A DNA stretch of 15,378 bases, from assembly GCA_007124105.1 (NCBI GenBank), contig SLFT01000070.1:1-15378 (forward strand), in the 5' to 3' direction. Of this stretch, positions 6,829 to 13,614 are shown one piece after another (the stretch's first letter is position 1; each line of letters starts with the position of its first letter). Both the position numbers and the translations under genes were made by a program. The notes beneath the pieces are model-generated. The model made no database searches and was not told the origin of the DNA. It worked only from the letters and a program-made list of their open reading frames with translations. Source of the stretch: Candidatus Hydrogenedentota bacterium. GTDB lineage: Bacteria; Hydrogenedentota; Hydrogenedentia; Hydrogenedentales; CAITNO01.

Positions 6829-6857
6829 TTGCATACGCTCCTGATATTGTATAGGAT
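6829..6857 (+). promoter_or_regulatory. Candidate promoter in the divergent oxidoreductase/sialidase-like gap
   Basis: TTGCAT (6829-6834) and TAGGAT (6852-6857) are 17 bp apart and could drive the Asp-box gene. On the opposite strand TACAAT (6851 down to 6846) is a good -10 hexamer for the oxidoreductase but lacks a clear -35. Both are weak consensus matches. Confidence 0.2.
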
Positions 6858-6968
6858 AGCGAAGTGAATAACACAACACGCGGACAAGGCGACAAGACCA
6901 CGGTGGCGCTGCTGTAGATAATGCTGCCGCAGGACGTCACAGGCCCATGAACTCGAAAGGCGACTTGT

Positions 6969-8111
6969 ATGGATACGTTGATTATATTTTTCCTTCTCGC
7001 GCTTTGTGTACTCTACGCGCCATTTGCGTCCACCGATGATGCCCTGGATGTTGAACATGTCATAATCTATTACGAACCCGGGCGCTTCGGCGGTTGGCCG
7101 GCCAATCATGGGATGTGGTCGTGGGACAATGAGATTCTTGTGGGGTTCTCGCGCGGTTATTATGAAGATATGGGCAACCGCCACCACATCAACCGCGAGA
7201 AGCCGGAGGACCATGTGCTCGCGCGCAGTATGGACGGCGGCGAAACATGGGCGTTGGAATTTCCCAATGAGAGCGGCTATCTGATACCGCAAGCGGGCAT
7301 GCATGGCATCACAATGCCGGGCGCGCCCATTCCCGAGCCCGAGCCTTCTCGCGGCGGGATGGATTTTTCTCATCCGGACTTTGCCATGACCCTGCGCATG
7401 GCGGATAAGGACGCGGGGCCTTCCGCCTTCTATTACTCCTATGACCGCGGACGCACCTGGAGCAAACCATTTCGCCTGCCGGATTTTGACACGCCCGGCA
7501 TTGCCGCGCGCACAGATTATATTGTGGACGGAACGAGCAATTGCACCCTCTTCCTCACCGCCGCCAAACCGAACGGGCTCGAAGGGCGACCCTTGGCTGT
7601 GCGCACGGAGGACGGCGGCGCAACGTGGAAGTTTTTGTCGTGGATAGGCCCTGAACCCGAGGGATTTTCCATTATGCCCGCCACCTTGCGATTGTCCAAT
7701 GAGGAACTGATAACTATTGTGCGGCGTCGCGAGGACACAAAACGCTGGGTAGCCGCTTACCGTTCACTGGACAACGGCCACTCATGGGCATTTTGCAACG
7801 ACCCCACCGACCATCTGGGCACAGGGAATCCTGCCAGTCTTGTACAACTTCAGGACGGCCGCCTTTGCGTGGTGTACGGCTATCGCGCGGAACCCTATAG
7901 TATCCGCGCGCGGCTCAGCAACGACGGCGGCCGCTCATGGAGCGACGAATATGTGTTGCGCGACGACGGATGCAGTGATGACATCGGTTACACCCAGACC
8001 ACGCTCCGCCCCGACGGAAAAGTGGTGACCGTCTACTATTACTGCGACAACGATACCGGCCCAGAGCGGTATATCGCGGCCACCATCTGGACGCCGCCTC
8101 CGGCACAATAA
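6969..8111 (+). CDS. Secreted sialidase-like Asp-box (BNR) beta-propeller protein
   Basis: The 380-residue protein begins with a Sec signal peptide (hydrophobic LIIFFLLALCVLYAPFA, cleavage near Ala20). Five Asp-box motifs of S-x-D-x-G-x-x-W type are evenly placed: SMDGGETW (87), SYDRGRTW (157), TEDGGATW (213), SLDNGHSW (266) and SNDGGRSW (317). These mark the turns of a six-bladed propeller as in exo-alpha-sialidases (GH33). The classic N-terminal RIP motif of GH33 is not evident, and the catalytic Arg triad and Tyr cannot be assigned by eye, so sialic acid as substrate is uncertain. ATG 6969 follows GAAAGG with 8-nt spacing. It is divergent from oxidoreductase copy 1 and convergent, 9 bp apart, with the metallophosphoesterase. 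It probably acts on host or algal glycans together with the sulfatase. Confidence 0.85.
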   Translation: MDTLIIFFLLALCVLYAPFASTDDALDVEHVIIYYEPGRFGGWPANHGMWSWDNEILVGFSRGYYEDMGNRHHINREKPEDHVLARSMDGGETWALEFPNESGYLIPQAGMHGITMPGAPIPEPEPSRGGMDFSHPDFAMTLRMADKDAGPSAFYYSYDRGRTWSKPFRLPDFDTPGIAARTDYIVDGTSNCTLFLTAAKPNGLEGRPLAVRTEDGGATWKFLSWIGPEPEGFSIMPATLRLSNEELITIVRRREDTKRWVAAYRSLDNGHSWAFCNDPTDHLGTGNPASLVQLQDGRLCVVYGYRAEPYSIRARLSNDGGRSWSDEYVLRDDGCSDDIGYTQTTLRPDGKVVTVYYYCDNDTGPERYIAATIWTPPPAQ

Positions 8112-8120
8112 ACATAGGCG

Positions 8121-9023
8121 CTATTTCAAAGGAATGACGGCCGTTCTGTCCTGTTCCTCGCCCATGGTATACTCCCGCCCCGGAATCAATGATTTTTGCG
8201 CAAAGGATGGGTCGCTGAGGCTGTGGGTACGTATTTCCATACGGTCCCGATACACCCGCACTTCCCGGTATTGCACCGGATATTCAGGCAACGCGGACGT
8301 CATTATCTGCGCTATGCCATTCCGATGCACGATGGCGTTGGTATGCACATGTCCAGAGAAAATAGCCTTTACGTGGGGATATTTCGAGAGCGATTCAACC
8401 AACAGGTCGCCGTTCTCCAGCGCGCCTGCGTCATTATAGTCGGGACGCCGAAGGCGCGTAGGCACTTTCATGGCGGGATAATGAAAGGCCAAGCATGTCG
8501 GCATCTTCGGAAACGCATCAAGCACACTTTCCAGCCAGACAAACTGTTCCGGGGGCAACGCCCAGCGCGTATCGCGTAAATCGGTATCCTGCTTTTTGTC
8601 CGTTTCCGGGTCTGGAAAAGGCATCAATTCGCCTTCATCCCAAACCCACCAGGGGTCAAGCACACAAAAACGAATGTTCTTATGCACAAAGGAATACACT
8701 GTATTCGTGGTGGGCAAATGATTTTCATAAGCCTCAAGAAACCACGCGCGCGACGCCATACTGTAGTAATCATGATTGCCGCCCGTGGGATAATAGGGAA
8801 AACCCAGTGAATCGAGCGCATCCCGGGCAGCAAAGATGGATTTGCGCGCGCGATGGCTCGCGAGGTCCCCGGTGACCAGCAAGAATTCAGGCTTCAACCG
8901 CGCCAAATCGCGACGCAGGCAATCCATGACCTGCGGCATCATGGAACATAAGAACCGGTTGTTCCAGACGCCGTCGCGTTTGCTGGCTAGATGAGGATCA
9001 GAAATTTGTACAAATCGCCACAT
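8121..9023 (-). CDS. Calcineurin-like metallophosphoesterase, cytoplasmic
   Basis: The 300-residue protein contains all metallophosphoesterase blocks in order: DPH (Asp9, His11), GDL (52-54), GGNHD (81-85), a lone His in AFHYP (His181) and GHVH (224-227). These bind a two-metal centre that hydrolyses phosphomonoesters or diesters. The layout resembles class III cyclic-nucleotide-phosphodiesterase-like proteins, but the substrate cannot be told. ATG 9023 follows AAGGGACGG and places MWRFVQISDPH at the N-terminus, as expected for a protein without signal peptide; an in-frame GTG at 9053 lacks such support. A tryptophan-rich insert (DPWWVWDEG, about 123-131) and a charged segment up to about residue 150 may form a lid. 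It is convergent with the sialidase-like gene; its own upstream region is long and rich in symmetric sites. Confidence 0.92.
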   Translation of the reverse strand: MWRFVQISDPHLASKRDGVWNNRFLCSMMPQVMDCLRRDLARLKPEFLLVTGDLASHRARKSIFAARDALDSLGFPYYPTGGNHDYYSMASRAWFLEAYENHLPTTNTVYSFVHKNIRFCVLDPWWVWDEGELMPFPDPETDKKQDTDLRDTRWALPPEQFVWLESVLDAFPKMPTCLAFHYPAMKVPTRLRRPDYNDAGALENGDLLVESLSKYPHVKAIFSGHVHTNAIVHRNGIAQIMTSALPEYPVQYREVRVYRDRMEIRTHSLSDPSFAQKSLIPGREYTMGEEQDRTAVIPLK

Positions 9024-9395
9024 GGCCGTCCCTTGATTATGGCAACGCAACACGCGAAGGAAACAGATGCCTCCGGCGAAGCGACAATATACAGCTGCGT
9101 TCCTGTATCGTTTTAACTTGTTCCTAATTGTACACGATACATGCTGTACTGGTACAAAAAAATATACTGTCCATCCACGGGATGTTCTGAAAATTTGACT
9201 TGTCGGTAGGCCGTCGAATATTGTCGGAGGCGTCAGACCATACCTGCTGGTATTTTCCTTGACTGCGACGGAACCGTCGGGCTTACAAAAGCGGCTCTCC
9301 CGTTCATTTTTTTAACCGGTTCCCGTCAAAAGAAAGGGCCCGCGGCGCATTTTAACGCCGCGAGCCTGTTTCATCATCTTCTTCAGCGGGTGTGG
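9024..9395. other. Noncoding stretch with operator-like sites upstream of the phosphoesterase gene
   Basis: No convincing gene is seen on either strand. The stretch holds TTGTAC-N18-GTACAA (9128-9157), a 6+2+6 palindrome CGACGG-AA-CCGTCG (9266-9279), and two direct copies of TTGTCGG (9200-9206 and 9221-9227), 21 bp apart, about two helical turns. On the minus strand TACAAT (9132 down to 9127) could be a -10 element for the phosphoesterase. A terminator for the gene to the right occupies the right end. A regulatory function of these sites is inferred only from their symmetry. Confidence 0.4.
9326..9366 (-). terminator. Intrinsic terminator of the Gly/Gln-rich secreted protein gene
   Basis: Read on the minus strand, GGCTCGCGGCG (9366-9356) pairs with CGCCGCGGGCC (9347-9337) around an 8-nt TTAAAATG loop, with a single mismatch in the stem. 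The hairpin is followed by CTTTCTTTTG. It lies 30 bp after the stop codon of the upstream gene. Confidence 0.8.
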
Positions 9396-10166
9396 TTATC
9401 GGGTCTGTCCACCGACCGGGCGGTTTCTGAGTCCGCGTCCAGCGGCCCGACCGCCCTGGCCAAGGCCTTGTCCCTGACCACCGCCGGGGCCATAACCGCG
9501 CCCCATGCCGCCTTGGCCGAGACCACGTCCCTGACCGCCGCCAGGGCCGTAACCCTGACCTTGGCCCGCAGCGCGGCCATAACCGCGCCGCACGGGACCC
9601 TGCCGGTTGTCGCAACGGCCATCGCCATTGGCGTCAACAAAGTTGTCGCATACGCCATCGCCAGTGGCGTCAACATAGTTGGGGCCGCCTTGACCAAGAC
9701 CTTGTCCTTGACCGCCGCCAGGACCATAACCCTGGCCCTGACCCGCCGCGCGGCCATAGCCGCGTCGCACGTTGCCCTGGCCAAGCCCCTGCGCCTGACC
9801 GCCGCCGGGGCCATAACCGCGCCGCACGGGAGCGTTCATGGGGATGGCCTGGGGCGTACCCTGATACTCGTCGCATACGCCGTCGCCGGTGGCGTCAACA
9901 AAGTTAGGGCCGGTTTGTCCGCGACCAAGTCCCTGGCCGCCGCCGGGGCCATAACCGCGCCCTTCGACGGGGCGTTGCTCATACCCGCGGCCTGCGCCCA
10001 TGCCGCGCCCATCGCGCGGCCCCTGGCCAAGCCCGCGACCGGGCATCTGCTGCGTATCCTGCTGCGCCGCCGTCTCATTCTGTTCCGGCGCCTCGGTTTG
10101 CGCTACCGCAAATCCTGTGAACGCCAGCGCGGCAAGCCCAATCATCATCAACGTTGTCTTATACAT
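9396..10166 (-). CDS. Secreted Gly/Gln/Arg-rich repeat protein with three Ca-loop-like motifs
   Basis: The 256-residue protein has a Sec signal peptide (MYKTTLMMIG..., cleavage after AVA at 22) and a long low-complexity region built of RGYGPGGGQ, GQGLGQGG and RRGYGRAAGQGQ units. Embedded are three near-identical motifs, DATGDGVCD (91-99), DATGDGVCD (166-174) and DANGDGRCD (178-186), resembling the DxDGDG loop of EF-hand, dockerin and thrombospondin type 3 repeats; the last two are 12 residues apart. The only three Cys outside the signal lie one per motif (98, 173, 185), so intermolecular disulfides or metal thiolate ligands are possible. The mature chain is strongly basic in its repeats. ATG 10166 follows AAGGAG with 7-nt spacing and the gene has its own terminator, so it is a single-gene unit. 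A role in the envelope, in calcium-dependent adhesion or in metal binding is conceivable; none is shown. Confidence 0.85.
   Translation of the reverse strand: MYKTTLMMIGLAALAFTGFAVAQTEAPEQNETAAQQDTQQMPGRGLGQGPRDGRGMGAGRGYEQRPVEGRGYGPGGGQGLGRGQTGPNFVDATGDGVCDEYQGTPQAIPMNAPVRRGYGPGGGQAQGLGQGNVRRGYGRAAGQGQGYGPGGGQGQGLGQGGPNYVDATGDGVCDNFVDANGDGRCDNRQGPVRRGYGRAAGQGQGYGPGGGQGRGLGQGGMGRGYGPGGGQGQGLGQGGRAAGRGLRNRPVGGQTR
9507..9590 (-). repeat. Second copy of a 28-residue coding repeat
   Basis: Encodes residues 193-220 of the secreted repeat protein, from RRGYGRAAGQG to GLGQGG. It differs from the copy at 9684-9767 in 12 of 28 codons, of which only one changes the residue (Gln to Arg). Confidence 0.9.
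9684..9767 (-). repeat. First copy of a 28-residue coding repeat
   Basis: Encodes residues 134-161 of the secreted repeat protein and is immediately followed by the double Ca-loop segment (residues 162-186). Comparison with the 9507-9590 copy shows 11 synonymous and 1 amino-acid-changing codon difference. Confidence 0.9.
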
Positions 10167-10502
10167 GGTACTGCTCCTTTCTGTTCGGGCCGTTCCCGAC
10201 CCGGGTTGTGTCTTTCAACTTCTTCAACTGGCTGCACCAGTAAACGAGCACATACCATGCCAAAGTTGGAACATGCCCCGGAAACGCCTTTTTACAGGCC
10301 GAATACGGTTGCGTTCCTCCTTATCAAACTGAAAGGGCATTAGACACTATGCAAAACACACGTATCTCCATCTCAACCGCGCAAATAATGCGCACTCGAA
10401 AGCCGTTTATCGCAATGCAACGCTGTCCCGCGCAATATTGGCAACGCTGCTGGAAGAGCAGGACGCTTCGGCAAGAACCACAGGGCTGTTCATTCCTTGC
10501 GC
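10167..10502. other. Noncoding gap between oxidoreductase copy 2 and the secreted repeat protein
   Basis: Apart from the AAGGAG ribosome site of the repeat protein at its left edge, no gene is supported. A 38-codon minus-strand frame beginning near 10340 has no ribosome site and no recognisable features. A short GCGCA-AATAA-TGCGC hairpin (10379-10393) and an octamer palindrome CAATATTG are present, but no T-tract terminator for oxidoreductase copy 2 was found. Confidence 0.4.
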
Positions 10503-11834
10503 TCACGCGCCCCACGGCGCGCGAATGGGCCGGGTCAAACGCGCCGTTGCCTCTTCATCGTTCTCGAAGCGTTCAGCAACGGAATCCCAGCGTAATGGAC
10601 GTTGCAGTCGGATGGCAATATCGCAGATATGACAAATGGCGTCGCCGTTCACCGCGTCTTCAACGGGGGAAACGGGATCGCTGCCGTCGCGCACACTGTC
10701 CACGAAATCTCGTATATGATGCCGGCTTCTATAAAGCCGGATTTCATCGTCTTTGATTTTGTCGCGGGCCAATTCCGGGCGTGAAGCGGTAATAGCGCTT
10801 CGATTTACGGCCACCCAACCATCCGTTCCCTCGAAAGCGGTGCCGTGGCCTGTGCTGAGGCCGTATCGGGCCGCCCACGCGTCGGGCGCGGGTTCGGAAC
10901 GGTAATCCAACGCGACGCCGCTGTCGTATTTCAGGCTTATCTTCCAGTCCGTGGCCGTGTTGCACAGTCCTTCCTCGGGAAACGCGCCCGCGCCTTCCAC
11001 AACCACCGGCGTACGCATCATGTCGCCCGCACCCCATAAGGCAATGTCAAGGGGATGGATGCCCCATCCGGCGATGAAGCCGAGGGCGTAGTCGTCAATG
11101 AACCACCACCACGCGTTGGAGTCGCGATCCTTGGTGTAGGGCGTGAACGGGGCCGGCCCGAGCCATCGGTCATAGGCAAGGTTGTCCGGCACGGGCGCTT
11201 CTTCCACAGGGCCGCCGGATTCGCTTGCGGGCGACCACACATTGATCGTCTTAAGTTCGCCGATACGCCCGTTGCGCACCAGTTCACAGGCTTGCAGGAA
11301 TTTCGCGTCGGACCGTTGCTGTGTGCCAAACTGAAAAACAGTTTTATGCCGGCGCACGGCGGCGCGCAGCGCCTGGTTCTGCTCCATGCAAACGGAAAGC
11401 GGCTTTTCGCAAAACACGCCTTTCCCCGCTTCCGTCGCCGCCAGCGCGTGCAGCGCATGCCAGTGATCACAGGAACCGATAATACACGCGTCAATATCGT
11501 CCCGTCCGGTTATGGCTTCGTGTTCCAGGTATGCCGCGCAATCCTCGTGCTCATAATAGTCATTGACCATTTTTCGGGCCTGCTCGCGGCAATCGGTTTT
11601 CACGTCGCACACGGCGACCACCTGCGTACCGGGCGCCTGCAACATGTTCCCCAACAAATAGCGCCCCCGGTCGCCCACGCCGATACATCCCACCGTGACG
11701 CGGTTGCTGGGCGCAACCGTCCCGGCCAGTCCCAGCGCCGAGGATGGAAGTATCATCGGAAACGCCGCCGCCGTCGCGGCAGCCAGCGTACGCCGCCCAA
11801 AGTCTCTTCGTGTTATATCGCGTTTTACGTTCAT
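10503..11834 (-). CDS. Tat-exported Gfo/Idh/MocA-family oxidoreductase (copy 2)
   Basis: The 443-residue protein starts MNVKRDITRRDFGRR, a Tat signal with a second Arg pair, followed by an Ala-rich hydrophobic run. GCIGVGDRG (49-57) is the nucleotide-binding loop, SCDHWHALHAL (121-131) and CEKP (Lys144) are active-site elements, and GWGIHPLDIALWG lies in the catalytic domain. The C-terminus WDSVAERFENDEEAT matches the tail of copy 1. ATG 11834 was chosen for its GGAGG with 8-nt spacing; the frame runs about 90 codons farther upstream, but that overlaps the 3' end of the preceding gene. It follows copy 3 by 50 bp on the same strand, so the two are probably cotranscribed. CDHWH replaces the more usual PDHWH. 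The substrate is unknown; sugar or polyol dehydrogenation in the periplasm is inferred. Confidence 0.93.
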   Translation of the reverse strand: MNVKRDITRRDFGRRTLAAATAAAFPMILPSSALGLAGTVAPSNRVTVGCIGVGDRGRYLLGNMLQAPGTQVVAVCDVKTDCREQARKMVNDYYEHEDCAAYLEHEAITGRDDIDACIIGSCDHWHALHALAATEAGKGVFCEKPLSVCMEQNQALRAAVRRHKTVFQFGTQQRSDAKFLQACELVRNGRIGELKTINVWSPASESGGPVEEAPVPDNLAYDRWLGPAPFTPYTKDRDSNAWWWFIDDYALGFIAGWGIHPLDIALWGAGDMMRTPVVVEGAGAFPEEGLCNTATDWKISLKYDSGVALDYRSEPAPDAWAARYGLSTGHGTAFEGTDGWVAVNRSAITASRPELARDKIKDDEIRLYRSRHHIRDFVDSVRDGSDPVSPVEDAVNGDAICHICDIAIRLQRPLRWDSVAERFENDEEATARLTRPIRAPWGA

Positions 11835-11884
11835 CAGTACATCCTCCATCCCGTACAACAACAGGAGTGTAGCAACAGTGGTTT

Positions 11885-13264
11885 CTATACAGTAATATCG
11901 TTTAGTTCCCAGCCTTTGCGGAAACGAGGCTTGACATATTCGTTCGCCTGGTCGTTGTTGGTAAAGCGCATGTTCGCGCCGTCCCAAAGCAGCGTCTCCT
12001 TCGGGAACCGCCAGCAAATCGAACCCAGCAATAGCCATTCCGTGAACGGCCCGGCGATACTGAAATTGGAACAGGGCGCGTCGCCGCCTTTGCACGCCTG
12101 AATCCAATCCTGGTAATGACCCGCCGGTACGCGTTTCAACACCTGCGCCGGTTTTTCGTAGTCCGCCATTTCCGATTCAGGCAACAGACTGACGCTTTCG
12201 CCTCGTCCCTTGGTGCCCATGAATCCCTTCGTACCAACAAATATCTCGTTAAAGCCTGACACATCCTCGGCGGTCAGGCCTTCCGGCGGCTCAAAGCCGC
12301 TTGCCATGTTGCCTTCGTACCAGTAGACCGTTACCGGCGGCATTTTCCCCGACGGCGCGTATTTGTTCGGACGCTCGGGGAATACCATCTTGCAACTGTA
12401 ATGTGGATAGGTTACCGGGTTCACCCCTTCCACGGCGACGCATTCCACACTGTCGGGACTTCCCAGCTGCAACGCCCAGTTGGCGGGGCCCAGCTGGTGG
12501 ATGCCCCAGTCGCCGATCATCTGCGAGCCATACTCGAGGAAACCGCGCCATTCGATGGGATGAATTTTTGAACTGTACGGCGCTTCAGCGGCGCGGCCAA
12601 GCCAGAGGTCCCAGTCCAGCGTATCCGGAATAGTCTCGGCAGGCGGCCATTCGGTGATGCCCCGGGCGAACCCGCCGCCGCTCATGGAATGCACCTCGGT
12701 GATATCGCCAAGGTCGCCGTTCCAGATGATTTCACAGGCCACGCGCGTCGCTTCAGACGAATAGCCCTGGTTGCCCATTTGTGTAACCACGCCGTACTTC
12801 TTCGCCGCCATGGCCAACAGGCGCGACTCCCAAACGGTCTGGGTCAACGGCTTCTGACAATGAACCGCAAGGCCGCGCTCCATGGCCATCAACGCAATGG
12901 CCGCATGAGTATGGTCGGGCGTTGTGACCGTAATGGCGTCGAGATGCTTGTGTTCCTTGTCCAGCATCTCGCGAAAATCCTTGTACACCTTCGCTTCGGG
13001 ATAATGTTCCACCGGCTCCTTCAGGTGCTTTTCATCTACGTCGCACAACGCGTAAATCGTTTCGCTGCTGACGCCGCGAATGTCGCCCGCGCCCATCATG
13101 CCGCCCGTGCCAACACAACCGATATGCAGTTTGTCGCTCGGCGCCGGCTGACCCGAATGCGCCAGTACATGGCGCGGCACAATCGTGAACGCCGTCAACG
13201 CCGCCGTGGAAACCAGGAACTCGCGTCGGGTGGCTTGACTGACGTCGCCTGTTTCTTTCTTCAT
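11885..13264 (-). CDS. Tat-exported Gfo/Idh/MocA-family oxidoreductase (copy 3), first gene of a pair
   Basis: The 459-residue protein opens with ATRREFLVSTAALTAF, a Tat signal (Arg13-Arg14). GCVGTGGMMG (49-58) is the nucleotide loop and TTPDHTHAAIAL (114-125) the family motif. The catalytic Lys138 is kept but in CQKP in place of EKP. GDWGIHQLGPANWAL supplies the catalytic His, lacking the Asp seen at the equivalent place in copies 1 and 2. The tail WDGANMRFTNNDQAN and the ending GWELNDI are typical of the subfamily that includes inositol-dehydrogenase-like annotations. The start is ATG 13264 behind GAAGGAG. Sequence divergence from copies 1 and 2 is large, so this is not a recent duplication. 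It precedes copy 2 by 50 bp and likely shares a transcript. Confidence 0.93.
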   Translation of the reverse strand: MKKETGDVSQATRREFLVSTAALTAFTIVPRHVLAHSGQPAPSDKLHIGCVGTGGMMGAGDIRGVSSETIYALCDVDEKHLKEPVEHYPEAKVYKDFREMLDKEHKHLDAITVTTPDHTHAAIALMAMERGLAVHCQKPLTQTVWESRLLAMAAKKYGVVTQMGNQGYSSEATRVACEIIWNGDLGDITEVHSMSGGGFARGITEWPPAETIPDTLDWDLWLGRAAEAPYSSKIHPIEWRGFLEYGSQMIGDWGIHQLGPANWALQLGSPDSVECVAVEGVNPVTYPHYSCKMVFPERPNKYAPSGKMPPVTVYWYEGNMASGFEPPEGLTAEDVSGFNEIFVGTKGFMGTKGRGESVSLLPESEMADYEKPAQVLKRVPAGHYQDWIQACKGGDAPCSNFSIAGPFTEWLLLGSICWRFPKETLLWDGANMRFTNNDQANEYVKPRFRKGWELNDITV

Positions 13265-13614
13265 TGAGACTCCTTCAATGCAGCATCGAATGAACTGCTT
13301 GTTTCTTGCGCTATCATGCAACATGCGTCACTGCGTATATTAACCCTTAATTGAGCCGTCTAATGCAAATAGCTGACAGAAGTTCTGATACTGTTTCGGC
13401 CTTTTTTTCCAGAAAATACCCAGGTATGCCAGGGCAGTTCCCTGTTTGAAAAACAGTAGAGGAGCAATAGATGAATAGCTGCCAGGCGGGGACGTCGTAT
13501 CTAGGAGAATGGCACAATAACGAGGCACTTTGGATAGATGTGCGTTCAGTCAACATATATCATGGTCGGACAACGACTTCCGCGATATACGAAAACGCAG
13601 GGCATCAATGCTCC
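13265..13614. other. Noncoding, relatively AT-rich gap
   Basis: This stretch separates the 3' end of the large hydrolase gene from oxidoreductase copy 3; both are on the minus strand. A perfect CTGTTT-GAA-AAACAG hairpin (13442-13456) and a weak mismatched hairpin CCCAGG-N4-CCAGGG (13419-13434) are visible, neither with a good T-tract. A plus-strand ATG at 13471 sits behind AGAGGAG with good spacing, but its 90-codon frame runs antisense into the hydrolase and looks like a shadow. No clear promoter was found. Confidence 0.4.

Noticed and set aside
9396..10166. The repeat region as a CRISPR array or tandem satellite
   Set aside because: The repeats are coding, diverged mainly at synonymous sites and lack regular unique spacers.
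9390..10343. A 317-codon plus-strand open frame rich in Ala/Thr opposite the secreted repeat protein
   Set aside because: It mirrors the GC-rich repeats of the minus-strand gene, has no ribosome site or recognisable domain, and the synonymous pattern supports the minus-strand frame.
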